The notes under the pieces were generated by a model that had not been told where the DNA came from, did not search any database, and saw only the letters and a list, made by a program, of their open reading frames with translations. From JAVBQL01 sp031549085 (lineage in GTDB: Bacteria > Spirochaetota > GWE2-31-10 > MWDO01): DNA of 64,000 nt. Shown piece by piece: positions 16,194 through 25,628 of the stretch (position 1 is the stretch's first letter; each line of letters starts with the position of its first letter). The position numbers and the translations under genes are program-made. The stretch is taken from assembly GCA_031549085.1 (NCBI GenBank), contig JAVBQL010000010.1:47491-111490 (forward strand). Reading direction: 5' to 3'.

Positions 16194-16230
16194 ACCTCCC
16201 CTGCCCCTCCTCCTACATAGGAGTAGGGGT
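16194..16230 (-). repeat. B-type C/G-run hairpin, copy B3 (partner of A4)
   Basis: On the minus strand it reads CCCCTACTCCTA-TG-TAGGAGGAGGGGC followed by a second G-run (GGGGAGGT), very like B2. It lies 16 bp after tex and 53 bp from A4, on the fixed side relative to A4 orientation. Confidence 0.75.
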
Positions 16231-16283
16231 AAGAAGATAAACAATAAACTGGAAAATAAATTCTAAACATAGAAATAGAGAGG

Positions 16284-16355
16284 GCTGGGGAGGTATGGCA
16301 AATCGATTTTATTAGTGCAAGCAATATAAAATCTTTGTTGCCATACCTCCCCAGC
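16284..16355 (-). repeat. A-type long hairpin repeat, copy A4
   Basis: The outer stem GCTGGGGAGGTATGGC pairs perfectly over 16-18 bp (16284-16301 with 16338-16355) and is unrelated in sequence to the A1/A2 stem. The core on the minus strand, AACAAAGATTTTAT ... ATAAAATCGATTT, is the A core. A further AAATAGA/TCTATTT pairing lies outside after a small bulge. It lies between convergent genes. Confidence 0.8.
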
Positions 16356-16394
16356 TCTATTTAATATTTTAGATAAAAACTTTCCCTTTTAATC

Positions 16395-16814
16395 TTAATC
16401 TACTTTAAAATCTTCAGATTTAAAATTGCTGTAATATCGCCCATCAATAGCTGTAAACTTCAAAACACAATAGTCTGGATCTGTTACTCCTAATGGATAG
16501 TACATATCATCTCCATCTCTCCATATCATCTCTTTTGAAGCGGGATCTTCAAGAACCTCCATAGTTCCCTTAAGCATGACACCGCGAAAAAATCTCTTGT
16601 CAAAAAAATAGATAGAGGCCTTATTGTTCTCTCTATACTGCTTCACTCTCATAGATGAGGTATTTGTTGTGAGATAGATAGTTTTTATACCCTCACGTTT
16701 TCGTGGCGGAAGCATCGCTTTTGTATTTGGAAAACCATCTTTATCAATTGAGCTTATCATAGTTATAGATGATTTATCAATAATATTACCAATTGTACTC
16801 TCTTGGTCTCTCAT
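16395..16814 (-). CDS. Pyridoxamine 5'-phosphate oxidase-like split-barrel protein
   Basis: The 139-residue protein shows the general-stress-protein-26/PNPOx-like pattern: I-D-K-S-S-I-T-M-I-S-S-I-D-K-D-G-F-P-N-T-K-A-M near 12-35, T-I-Y-L-T-T-N-T-S-S-M-R-V near 49, K-A-S-I-Y-F-F-D near 68, then G-V-M-L-K-G-T-M-E-V. Such proteins are usually FMN- or F420-binding dimers; the substrate cannot be told. It is divergent from the MCP gene, with about 165 bp between them. Confidence 0.8.
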   Translation of the reverse strand: MRDQESTIGNIIDKSSITMISSIDKDGFPNTKAMLPPRKREGIKTIYLTTNTSSMRVKQYRENNKASIYFFDKRFFRGVMLKGTMEVLEDPASKEMIWRDGDDMYYPLGVTDPDYCVLKFTAIDGRYYSNFKSEDFKVD

Positions 16815-16992
16815 ATTTTACTCCATAATTATTTTTAATAATTATACCACAAAAAACAATATATGATACCCACTTTTTTTAAGCTATCAATTCAATTTAA
16901 ATTTATCAATTTTTTTACCGATAAAGAACTTAATAGCTTTAACTAAATCTATTTTTAAAATTATTTAATATAAACCATTGTTTGGAATTATA

Positions 16993-18999
16993 ATGAAAAA
17001 ACGGGCAAAAAAACAGAAAGTCAAAAGAATCACAGATAATTCTCTAAATACTAAAAAACATATATATTCCATAAAAAAGAGAGTTCTCTCTTTTATAACA
17101 ATATCAATAATATTGCTATCCATCACAATTGCTACCTCTATAAATGTTGTACAAATATTTCAAATAGAAAAGAATACCCTTAAGCTATTAGAGATTAGAA
17201 TGGATGATATGGATGGACTTGTTGCTTCAGGAATTTCAAACTCCATTCTTGAGCCTTTGATAAACAGATTCAATCTTGGTAACAAAGGTTTCTGTGGAAT
17301 TTTTAATGAGAGAGGAGAAAAGCGGGTAATACAAAATTCATCAAATGAAGAGATTGTAACTAAAATAGAAGAAATTATCACTGAAAAATCTTCATCCATA
17401 ACAGATGAGATTATTAAATATAAAGATTATAAAATTTTTATAAAAAGATATAAGGATACGAGCAACTATTTCTTTGTTGCCTTCTTCCCTATAGAAATTT
17501 ATGGACGCTCGCTATTCATTAGTATTACTATATCAGCACTTATTGCAATTTTTGGAATCGCAATAATTGTCTATATAGTTACTATGTTGATTAACAATAT
17601 ATTAATAAAACCTCTTGATATTATGGTAAATAAATCAACAAATATCAGTAATGGAGATTTTACAATAGATTTTAAATCAAATGGAAACGAGAGCAGTGAA
17701 TTTAGGCTTCTATCCAACTCATTCTCCAAAACAATAGAGGCAATAAAAGTAGTAATAAAAAAACTCTATACAACGATATCTTACTTAAACAGAAATTTAA
17801 GAGATATTTTCAAATCTTCAAATACTGTAGCCGAATATGCCAACAATCAAACATCTACAATAAAAGAGACACAAAATAACTTTGAAGAGCTGAACAAAAT
17901 GCTTGAAAACATCGCAAATCAAACTATGAAAGCAAATAACTATACTGATGAAGCTCTACAAAAAGCCCATGTTGGAATGGAATCTATGGGTATGCTTGAG
18001 AGTGATATGCTAAAAATTGAGTCATCCTCTCATGAGATTACAAATATAATTGAGATGATAAATGAGATAGCAGAACAAACTAACTTGTTATCATTAAATG
18101 CATCAATAGAATCTGCCCGTGCTGGTGAGGCCGGAAAGGGGTTTATCATAGTTGCTGGAGAGATAAGAAAGCTTGCTGAAAAATCAACAGATGCAGCCAA
18201 TAGAATTCATGCCCTTATTACTAATAATAATAGACTGATAGAGGAGGGAGTAAAGCACTCAAAAAATACCACTGATACATTAAAGGGAATCTCAAAATCT
18301 AATGAACTTATAACAGGCCTCGTTAAAAATATCTCTAAAGAGATTGAAAATGCAAAAGCAAATTCAAAAAATAACCTAACTTTCATAGATAAGATACTTG
18401 ATATATCCAAAGAAAACTTAAAAGAGACTGAAAATGTATTTGATACAATGAATAACTTTGTTACACAGATGATAGACCTACAAAAAATAGTTGGTCAGTT
18501 TGATGTAAGAAGTGAAAAAGTAAAAGAGAATCAAAAACATGTGGAAAAAGTTTTAAGTGTTAAATTTGAAGATATAGATGCAATATTAAATCAGTATGGA
18601 ACAAATTTTACTCTCTCTGGTCATGATGTTATGGTAGCAGGTGTTTCAATACCTGAAATGAGACTTGGAAAACTGCTAATTACTGGAAAAAATGAGCTGG
18701 TAGATGCTATCTCAAAAGCTTTATCTGTATCTGTCACTATATTCCAACTTATAGAAGGTAACTTAATAAGAATAGCAACAACTGTAAGTAACTTTGATAA
18801 TACAAGAGCAATAGGAACACTAGTTAGCAGCAGTAGTCCAATTTACAAAGATATTGTTGAGGGCAAAAGCTATTATGGAAGGGCATTTGTTGTTAACAGA
18901 TGGTATGTTGCTGCATACAACCCTTTGCGTGATGAAAAAAAGAGTATTATTGGTGCTCTCTATTTAGGAATACCTGAAGATTTAGAGAGTGAAGAGTAA
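16993..18999 (+). CDS. Methyl-accepting chemotaxis protein with C-terminal Cache domain
   Basis: The N-terminus has a basic leader, a membrane helix near residues 35-57, a small extracytoplasmic region of about 110 residues, and a second helix near 175-200. A HAMP-like segment (N-I-L-I-K-P-L-D-I-M-V) and the signalling hairpin with I-A-E-Q-T-N-L-L-S-L-N-A-S-I-E-S-A-R-A-G follow. After the signalling domain a further 130 residues read L-S-G-H-D-V-M-V-A-G-V, V-T-I-F-Q-L, Y-Y-G-R-A-F-V-V-N-R-W-Y and G-A-L-Y-L-G-I-P. That is a Cache_3/Cache_2-like sensor, normally extracytoplasmic but here placed after the kinase-control domain and so presumably in the cytoplasm. ATG 16993 is preferred to TTG 16978. 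Confidence 0.88.
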   Translation: MKKRAKKQKVKRITDNSLNTKKHIYSIKKRVLSFITISIILLSITIATSINVVQIFQIEKNTLKLLEIRMDDMDGLVASGISNSILEPLINRFNLGNKGFCGIFNERGEKRVIQNSSNEEIVTKIEEIITEKSSSITDEIIKYKDYKIFIKRYKDTSNYFFVAFFPIEIYGRSLFISITISALIAIFGIAIIVYIVTMLINNILIKPLDIMVNKSTNISNGDFTIDFKSNGNESSEFRLLSNSFSKTIEAIKVVIKKLYTTISYLNRNLRDIFKSSNTVAEYANNQTSTIKETQNNFEELNKMLENIANQTMKANNYTDEALQKAHVGMESMGMLESDMLKIESSSHEITNIIEMINEIAEQTNLLSLNASIESARAGEAGKGFIIVAGEIRKLAEKSTDAANRIHALITNNNRLIEEGVKHSKNTTDTLKGISKSNELITGLVKNISKEIENAKANSKNNLTFIDKILDISKENLKETENVFDTMNNFVTQMIDLQKIVGQFDVRSEKVKENQKHVEKVLSVKFEDIDAILNQYGTNFTLSGHDVMVAGVSIPEMRLGKLLITGKNELVDAISKALSVSVTIFQLIEGNLIRIATTVSNFDNTRAIGTLVSSSSPIYKDIVEGKSYYGRAFVVNRWYVAAYNPLRDEKKSIIGALYLGIPEDLESEE

Positions 19000-19212
19000 A
19001 ACACCTTTTTATAAATCCACAAAATTAGATATCAATCTATATCACACCTTAAATAGTCTTTAAATTACTATACTATTTATCTCTCTTAAGAATAAAATAA
19101 TCTTGATTTGTTTTAAAAAAAAGGTTAACTTTAACTTTATTAAAACTGTCCACTAAAAAAACACTGACAAAAAAATATTACATAAAAAAACAAGATTTTA
19201 GGAGAAGTATCT

Positions 19213-21126
19213 GTGGGAGACAACAAAAATAATAGATCACCTTTAAATAACAATAATAATAACAAAAATCAGAATCAGCAGCCGCCTGCACCAAATAGTG
19301 GAAGGTTCGCTTTGATATTTTTAATACTAATTACACTTTTTATACTATATCTATTCTACTCTCAAACCAAAGAGAAGAACACCATCACATATAATGAGTT
19401 TGTTAACTATGTTATGACAAAGAAGATTGAGAGCGACTCCACAAATCCTCTAATTATATATAATAATGGAAAGATTGTTGGAAAAGATAAAACAGGAAAG
19501 GTTTTCCAGACAAACTTGCCTCCAATCAATGATAATGGAGATCTATATAGACTTCTAAATGAGTATAAAATAATGTATCGCGGCGAACCAGAGCAAAGTA
19601 CATTGATGGTTATGCTTCTATACAATATATTGCCAATTGGTATATTAATTTTTATCATTTGGTTTATGTTCAGACAGGTTCAAAATAATGGAAATAAGGC
19701 ATTCTCATTTGGAAAATCTAAGGCTCGTAAATTTGAACCAAAAGAGAAGATAAAATTTACTGATGTTGCTGGTATTGATGAGGCAAAGATTGAACTTGGT
19801 GAGGTGGTTGACTTTTTAAAAGCTCCACAAAAGTTTGCTAGTATAGGTGCTAAAATACCTAAAGGTGTCCTTTTGGTTGGACCTCCGGGAACAGGAAAAA
19901 CACTCCTTGCCCGTGCGGTTGCAGGGGAGGCTGATGTCGATTTCTACCATATGAGTGGTTCTGACTTTGTAGAGATGTTTGTTGGTGTCGGTGCATCAAG
20001 GGTTCGTGACCTCTTTGAACAGGGAAGAAAGAGTGCTCCATGTATACTCTTCATCGATGAGCTTGATGCTGTTGGTAGAACAAGAGGGGCTGGCTATGGC
20101 GGCGGTCATGATGAGAGAGAGCAAACTTTGAATCAGATATTGGTAGAGATGGATGGCTTTGATCCCACTCTTGGGGTAATACTTTTAGCAGCAACAAATA
20201 GACCTGACGTTCTTGATCCTGCCCTACTCCGACCGGGAAGATTTGATAGACAAGTTGTTGTAGATCTACCTGATGCAAGAGGAAGAGAGGAGATCTTTAA
20301 GATACATACAAGAAACTTGCCACTCTCAAAAAATGTTGATTTAAAAAAACTTGCAAAGGCAACCCCTGGTTTCTCTGGAGCTGATATAGCTAACGTTTGT
20401 AATGAGGCTGCTCTACTTGCTGCAAGAGGAGATAGACAAAAAGTAACTGATAATGATTTTGAAGAGGCAAGAGACAGAGCTATTATGGGGCCTGCACGTA
20501 AATCAAGAATATTGCCAGATGAAGTTAAGAAGATAACTGCATATCATGAGGCTGGACACACAATAGTGAATATTGCAACAAACAACCAAAGTCTTTTGCA
20601 TAAGGTTACAATTATACCAAGAGGCAGAGCATTGGGTGTTACCTCCTATTTGCCACAAGATGATATATTTTTATATATGCGTTCAAAAGATGAACTGCTA
20701 AATGATATATGTATGGCTATGGGTGGGCGTGTTGCTGAAGAGATAATCTTTCAAAGACTTGATACTGGAGCATCTAATGATATTGCAAGGGCTACAGATT
20801 TAGCTAGAAAGATGGTTACACAGCTTGGAATGTCAGAAAAACTTGGACCAGTTGCTTATGGAGAGGAGGAAGGTCCAATATTTATTGCACGCGATTTGGT
20901 TACTCATAAGAATCACTCCGAAAAAATAGCAGAACTAATAGATGAAGAGATTAAACTAATAATAATAGGTCAATATAATAGAGCAAAAGATATATTAACA
21001 GAGAAAAAAGATCTATTAATAAAACTTTCTGAAGCTCTCTATGAAAAAGAGACACTTGATGCAAAAGAGGTATATGAGCTGCTTGGAATGGAGATTCCTA
21101 AAATAACATTGGAAAATAGTGAATAA
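19213..21126 (+). CDS. ftsH: ATP-dependent zinc metalloprotease FtsH
   Basis: This 637-residue membrane protease starts at GTG 19213 after AGGAGAAG. An Asn-rich cytoplasmic leader is followed by a membrane helix near 32-51, a periplasmic domain, and a second helix near 136-155. The AAA+ domain has G-P-P-G-T-G-K-T near 224 and L-F-I-D-E-L-D near 278. The zinc site H-E-A-G-H lies near 444 and a third ligand region (D-T-G-A-S-N-D) near 515. It degrades misfolded membrane proteins and regulatory substrates. ftsY follows after 50 bp. Confidence 0.97.
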   Translation: MGDNKNNRSPLNNNNNNKNQNQQPPAPNSGRFALIFLILITLFILYLFYSQTKEKNTITYNEFVNYVMTKKIESDSTNPLIIYNNGKIVGKDKTGKVFQTNLPPINDNGDLYRLLNEYKIMYRGEPEQSTLMVMLLYNILPIGILIFIIWFMFRQVQNNGNKAFSFGKSKARKFEPKEKIKFTDVAGIDEAKIELGEVVDFLKAPQKFASIGAKIPKGVLLVGPPGTGKTLLARAVAGEADVDFYHMSGSDFVEMFVGVGASRVRDLFEQGRKSAPCILFIDELDAVGRTRGAGYGGGHDEREQTLNQILVEMDGFDPTLGVILLAATNRPDVLDPALLRPGRFDRQVVVDLPDARGREEIFKIHTRNLPLSKNVDLKKLAKATPGFSGADIANVCNEAALLAARGDRQKVTDNDFEEARDRAIMGPARKSRILPDEVKKITAYHEAGHTIVNIATNNQSLLHKVTIIPRGRALGVTSYLPQDDIFLYMRSKDELLNDICMAMGGRVAEEIIFQRLDTGASNDIARATDLARKMVTQLGMSEKLGPVAYGEEEGPIFIARDLVTHKNHSEKIAELIDEEIKLIIIGQYNRAKDILTEKKDLLIKLSEALYEKETLDAKEVYELLGMEIPKITLENSE

Positions 21127-21176
21127 AATTGATTAACCTCTAATTCTTAATATTTTGAAACTCTTTAGGTGGTGAG

Positions 21177-22100
21177 ATGGCTTTCTTTAAAAAAAATAAA
21201 AATAGTGAAGATGATAAAAATAAAAAAGATTTTTATGAAGAGTCAAGAGTAACAAAAGAGACTCTTGGGCAAAAACTAAGAAAACTCTTTGGAGGTAAAT
21301 CTCTTGATGAAAATAGCCTCTCTGAACTTGAAGAGACATTAATAACTGCTGATATAGGACCAAAACTCTCTATAGAGTTGATAGAGAAGCTAAAAAAGAA
21401 GAATATTAATAATATAGAAGATGGTATAACTTTTCTTAAGGATGAATTAAAAGATATTTTAATTGAAAAAGAGATTCTATTAGAAAAGGGTAAATTAAAT
21501 ATTCTATTTGTGCTTGGAGTAAATGGAGTTGGCAAAACTACATCGATAGCGAAATTGGCTTCTCTATACAAAGAGCAAGGTTTTAAAATAATGTTAGCTG
21601 CTGCAGACACATTTAGAGCAGCTGCTACAGAACAATTGACAAAGTGGGCAAATATACTATCTATTCCAATAATAAAGCAGGGAGAGAGTGCAGACCCTGC
21701 CAGTGTTGTTTTTGATGCAATGGACTCTGCAATTGCAAAAGAGATAGAACTCTTAATAATTGATACTGCAGGAAGACTTCATACAAAACAAAATTTGATG
21801 GAAGAACTAAAAAAGATAGAAAAGATAATAAAAAACAAGGGCAGTTTTAATAAAATAAACCTTCTAGTAATAGATGGAACAACAGGACAAAATGCTCTTC
21901 ACCAAGCAGAATCTTTTAGCCAAACTGTTGGCGTTGATGGTATTATTCTATCTAAATATGATTCAACATCAAAGGGTGGAATTATATTTAATATACAGAA
22001 AAAACTTAATATTCCCTTCTTCTTTATAGGAACTGGAGAAAAGGTTAATAATATAGAAATATTTAATAAGAATGATTTCGTTGAAAAAATTTTCTCTTAA
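21177..22100 (+). CDS. ftsY: Signal recognition particle receptor FtsY
   Basis: This 307-residue SRP GTPase has a short charged N-terminus, the four-helix N domain near 20-100, and the G domain: L-G-V-N-G-V-G-K-T-T near 111, D-T-F-R-A-A-A-T-E-Q-L near 144, D-T-A-G-R-L-H-T-K near 195, and S-K-Y-D-S-T-S-K-G-G near 259. It guides ribosome-nascent chain complexes to SecYEG. The protein lacks the long acidic A domain of E. coli FtsY. The end overlaps the next gene by 29 bases. Confidence 0.96.
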   Translation: MAFFKKNKNSEDDKNKKDFYEESRVTKETLGQKLRKLFGGKSLDENSLSELEETLITADIGPKLSIELIEKLKKKNINNIEDGITFLKDELKDILIEKEILLEKGKLNILFVLGVNGVGKTTSIAKLASLYKEQGFKIMLAAADTFRAAATEQLTKWANILSIPIIKQGESADPASVVFDAMDSAIAKEIELLIIDTAGRLHTKQNLMEELKKIEKIIKNKGSFNKINLLVIDGTTGQNALHQAESFSQTVGVDGIILSKYDSTSKGGIIFNIQKKLNIPFFFIGTGEKVNNIEIFNKNDFVEKIFS

Positions 22101-23175
22101 CCTACTATTTTTATTTGTTATTTTCTGTTCATTCTCACAGGAAGATCTATCTGTTGATATATCTGGGAAAGCTATAGAGTATTATAGATCAAACTCTAAT
22201 GGTTTGCCACTTGTACAAATTCCAAAATCTGAAACAAAACAATATAAATTTTTCCTATCTCAAGAACTATTTGATAAAAAACTCACGAAAAGACGACTCT
22301 TTAAAGAAAACAAGGAATCAAAAAGATGGGAATATGAATATATTGATAATGTAATAAATAAGGAGCTCTACTTTAAAGATGGAGAGATAAGAGAGGAGTA
22401 TAGATATGATAAAAATGCTTTAAAAATAAAGCAAGTTGACTATCTAAACTCAAAAATATTTAGAACTACACTATACTCATATAATTCTGATGGACTAATT
22501 GAAAGGGAAGATATAACTAATAATCTAACCAATGGAAAAACAGTTGTCAAATATAGATATGATTCAAAATTCAGAATTAAACAGATAGAAAAGATATATC
22601 CTGACAATAGAGTTGTATATTGGGAATCTTTCTTTAGTGAAAAGGGTGTAATTTTAAAAGAGTACTACACCCTTCTTGATGAGATTTTTGTCTTCTATTA
22701 TAATGAGAATGGACAGGAGTTAAATGGAGAGGTAAGACAAATATTAAAAGATGGAAAAGAGAAGATAAAAATAGAATGGAAGATAGATTATAACTCCAAA
22801 GGAAAGAGAGATAAAAAAGATGAATCAAATTATCTAATAGGAAAGAGGATTATAACATGGTTTAATAAAGATGGTAAAGATTCAAGAGTTGAAACATACT
22901 ATAACAAAGAACTACTAACAACAGAAGATTATGAGTATGAAGATAAAGAGAATGGAAAATTGCTCCATTATAAAAAGATCGAAGGACTAAATATGGAGGA
23001 GATCTTCTACAAATATAATGAAAATGATGAAATTGTAGAAGAGAGGGTCCTTGACAATAAGAAGACTAAAAAACTCATTATATATAAAGAGGATGGTACA
23101 TACTCTGAAATCATCTACACCGAGAGAGGTGCTTATACAATCAACTACTCTAAAGATGGGAAGATAACATTCTAA
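22072..23175 (+). CDS. Exported repeat-rich protein of unknown function
   Basis: The start overlaps ftsY and is followed by a signal peptide of about 22 residues ending F-C-S-F-S-Q. The remaining 340 residues are built of imperfect strands of the type Y-R-Y-D-K-N-A-L-K-I and L-Y-S-Y-N-S-D-G-L-I-E-R-E. This is like the YD/MORN-like or YwqK-like repeats found in many exported proteins of spirochaetes and Bacteroidetes. Charged residues dominate. No catalytic motif is visible. Coupling to ftsY suggests constant expression; the role is unknown. Confidence 0.7.
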   Translation: MISLKKFSLNLLFLFVIFCSFSQEDLSVDISGKAIEYYRSNSNGLPLVQIPKSETKQYKFFLSQELFDKKLTKRRLFKENKESKRWEYEYIDNVINKELYFKDGEIREEYRYDKNALKIKQVDYLNSKIFRTTLYSYNSDGLIEREDITNNLTNGKTVVKYRYDSKFRIKQIEKIYPDNRVVYWESFFSEKGVILKEYYTLLDEIFVFYYNENGQELNGEVRQILKDGKEKIKIEWKIDYNSKGKRDKKDESNYLIGKRIITWFNKDGKDSRVETYYNKELLTTEDYEYEDKENGKLLHYKKIEGLNMEEIFYKYNENDEIVEERVLDNKKTKKLIIYKEDGTYSEIIYTERGAYTINYSKDGKITF

Positions 23176-23383
23176 TTTTTTTTACATGTATCTTTTTTCT
23201 ATCTTCTCCTTAAGAAGGAAACATACCATTTTTTATTTTTGTAAGCCCCCTCATTTTTGATAGATATTTTATACAAAAAACATATTCTCTTTTTAATTTC
23301 CACTTAAAAATATCTAGTAAAAACAAGAGTTTCAACTTTAAAAATATTGTTTTTAGTTTTTTAGAAAGAGATCTAATATAAAA

Positions 23384-23410
23384 AAGGCCTATCTATAACA
23401 GATAGGCCTT
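23384..23410 (-). terminator. Rho-independent terminator of the SPOR-protein operon
   Basis: A perfect stem AAGGCCTATC/GATAGGCCTT with a 7-base loop. On the minus strand it is followed by a T run (ending CCTTTTTTATA), 29 bases after the stop codon of the SPOR gene. The last seven bases of the stem region overlap runs of A on the plus strand. Confidence 0.85.
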
Positions 23411-23438
23411 AAAATTATTTATTATAGGAGAAACCTTT

Positions 23439-24518
23439 TTATAACATAGCAACTTTTGATAGATAACTATCTTTACCATATTTAGAATTCTTTATAAGAT
23501 TTAGATAGTCGTTAGCTCTACTTTTATCTCTAAATGGTCCAACACGTAATCTATAATAATCCTTACCATCTATGTTTGCAACTTTTATATATGTTGGATA
23601 GCCGCTTGCTTGATAAAACTTTTCAAGCTCTTTTGCTTTACTCTCATTAGTAAAAGAGCCAATTTGTACAACATATCTCGTTGTATCTTTTGCTTGTGGT
23701 TGGCTACTTTTCGCAACTTTAGGAGCACTATTGTTGCTCACTACTGCCTTGGTAGGAGCAGCAGTCTCCCTCTTTGCAGCAGTAACACTTGAAGCACTAT
23801 TGGTCTTAACAGATTCACTTTTTATAGGACTATTTGTCTCTTTATTAACAAATATATCTTTTTTCGTCTCTGTTACAGGTTTTGCATTAGCTACAGATTC
23901 ACTCTTTTTGGCTTCCACTGTCTCTGTAATATTTACATTGTCAGAATCACTACTGTTTTTTGATGAATAAATTATCTCACTGTCATCAAGCACAACAATC
24001 TCTTCAGAGACAACATTTTCACTTATATTAGTAGGAGTTGTACCATTTTCATTTTTGACAATATTATTCTCTGTTGTTTTTACAGAATCAATTGCTACTT
24101 TATTAATATCTGATTCAGTTGATTTTTTTGTATTTTTGGAGAAATCTTCTTTTTTAGTGTCACCATCGCTCTTTTTTACTAATTCAGAATAGAAATTAAA
24201 CTCCATTGCTTGATTATCTTCACTTTCACTGCTTTTAGCAGCAGGCTTACTGTTACTTGTTACAGTTATTTTTTTCTTTGACATATGGGACATGATAAAT
24301 ATTGTAGAGAAAATACCTGCAAAAACAATAATAATAAATGTAGCAAATATGAAAACTACTCTACCCTCTGTAAGGTTTAGAGAGTAGACCTCTTTTTTAT
24401 GAGAGTTATCTACTTCTGCTTGTCTATTTGGACTATCTTTTTCATCTTTTTTAGGCTTCTCATTAACTTTCTCTTCATCTATAATATCATCTTCTTCATA
24501 AAGATTTTCATCTTTCAT
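23439..24518 (-). CDS. SPOR-domain inner membrane protein
   Basis: The 359-residue protein has an acidic cytoplasmic segment (1-50), one membrane helix near 53-75, and a long low-complexity Ser/Thr/Lys/Val linker (80-275). A C-terminal SPOR domain reads R-Y-V-V-Q-I-G-S-F-T-N-E-S-K-A near 284, with D-Y-Y-R-L-R-V-G-P-F near 325. SPOR domains bind denuded peptidoglycan at division sites, so a role at septa or in cell-wall remodelling is likely. It is 16 bp downstream of coaE in the same direction. Confidence 0.88.
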   Translation of the reverse strand: MKDENLYEEDDIIDEEKVNEKPKKDEKDSPNRQAEVDNSHKKEVYSLNLTEGRVVFIFATFIIIVFAGIFSTIFIMSHMSKKKITVTSNSKPAAKSSESEDNQAMEFNFYSELVKKSDGDTKKEDFSKNTKKSTESDINKVAIDSVKTTENNIVKNENGTTPTNISENVVSEEIVVLDDSEIIYSSKNSSDSDNVNITETVEAKKSESVANAKPVTETKKDIFVNKETNSPIKSESVKTNSASSVTAAKRETAAPTKAVVSNNSAPKVAKSSQPQAKDTTRYVVQIGSFTNESKAKELEKFYQASGYPTYIKVANIDGKDYYRLRVGPFRDKSRANDYLNLIKNSKYGKDSYLSKVAML

Positions 24519-24534
24519 AAAAAACTCCAGAATA

Positions 24535-25113
24535 TTAAGTTAAAATTTTTTGTAACTTACTCTTTAAAGTTTTTCGACTAAAGTTGTTATTAACATGAAA
24601 TATTTTGGGATCATTTTTGTATTTTCTTAAGAAATATGTAAGCTTCTGTTTTGAAAGAATTTTCAATATCTCTATAAAGGAGCGTTTATCTCTTGCCATT
24701 CCGCGAAGAATTCTAATAAGTAAAAAGGCATCTACAACTATAATCTTGCTGCAATACTCGTATAAACCTATCTCAAAAAGAAGCGCACCATCAATACAAA
24801 TATTATCATGCTCCCCATTAATTAGAGCCATAACTTTATTCATAATCAGAGGGTGGACAAAATTGTTAAGAAGTTTTAGTTTGCTACCATCATTAAAAAC
24901 AATAGAGCCTAAAACCTTTCGATTTACCTCTCCATTTTCGTTAAGTATGATATCTCCAAAAATTGAGGCTAGCTCCTTGCTCTTCTCTCCAAGAACCATA
25001 TGACCAACTTTATCAAGATCAACAACAAAAAAGCCATATTTATCAAGAAGAATTTTTTCGACCGTAGATTTTCCACTGCAATAGTACCCCGTTAGCCCAA
25101 TAATATTTTTCAT
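24535..25113 (-). CDS. coaE: Dephospho-CoA kinase
   Basis: The 192-residue protein has the P-loop G-Y-Y-C-S-G-K-S-T near 8, the V-V-D-L-D-K-V-G-H substrate motif near 30, and H-P-L-I-M-N-K-V near 86, all typical of CoaE. It phosphorylates the ribose 3' hydroxyl of dephospho-CoA, the last step of CoA synthesis. The G-L-T-G start is canonical. The C-terminal third is more divergent than usual. It probably heads a two-gene unit with the SPOR gene. Confidence 0.92.
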   Translation of the reverse strand: MKNIIGLTGYYCSGKSTVEKILLDKYGFFVVDLDKVGHMVLGEKSKELASIFGDIILNENGEVNRKVLGSIVFNDGSKLKLLNNFVHPLIMNKVMALINGEHDNICIDGALLFEIGLYEYCSKIIVVDAFLLIRILRGMARDKRSFIEILKILSKQKLTYFLRKYKNDPKIFHVNNNFSRKTLKSKLQKILT

Positions 25114-25307
25114 ATATTTTCTTTGATAGTAATTGATAAATCGAAAGCTGAGACAAATTTATAGTAGTTTCATAGAAAAGAGAGTTCAACTTTCAATTAC
25201 TCACTATTTATAATATCTATTTCATAATTTGTCAAATTGTATGTTTTATAAATGATGTTGTTTTTATTTTAATAATTAATAAGTGAGAATAAAAAATATA
25301 AAATCAT

Positions 25308-25334
25308 ATGCCATATAAAAAAATTATATGGCAT
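25308..25334 (-). terminator. Hairpin downstream of a small exported-protein gene
   Basis: A perfect 11-bp stem ATGCCATATAA/TTATATGGCAT around five A's, 38 bases past the stop of the 25372-25608 gene on the minus strand. The tract after it is T-rich but interrupted, so it is a probable terminator or an RNA-stabilising hairpin. The rest of the 25114-25371 gap shows nothing else. Confidence 0.55.
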
Positions 25335-25371
25335 AATCCTCTTTATTTCATAAAATTTTATTAAGCCCTAG

Positions 25372-25608
25372 CTAGTCATATTTATACACAGGTTTTCCCT
25401 TTTTATTATTTTTAGTAGTTCTTCTAGTATTACGATTTTTATTCTTACCACCTTTCTTTCTGCCATATTTTTCATATTGATGTTCATTATTTACATTATG
25501 ATTAACTCCAGTGTTTAACCCAAAATTATCTGAAGAAAATAAGCTATCAATATTAGAAAAAATGAAAATTGTTGATATAGTAATTAAAATATAAAACCTC
25601 TTTTTCAT
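25372..25608 (-). CDS. Small exported basic protein of unknown function
   Basis: The 78-residue protein starts at ATG 25608 after AGGAGTAG; a longer in-frame start would overlap the upstream gene and lacks support. A signal peptide (K-K-R-F-Y-I-L-I-T-I-S-T-I-F-I-F-S) is followed by a short Asn/His-rich part and a very basic tail with K-K-G-G-K-N-K-N-R-N-T-R-R-T-T-K-N-N-K-K. The tail could bind acidic polymers such as nucleic acid, lipid or peptidoglycan. It lies in a run of small minus-strand genes (25372-26493). Confidence 0.65.
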   Translation of the reverse strand: MKKRFYILITISTIFIFSNIDSLFSSDNFGLNTGVNHNVNNEHQYEKYGRKKGGKNKNRNTRRTTKNNKKGKPVYKYD

Positions 25609-25628
25609 AAAACTACTCCTAAAAATAT

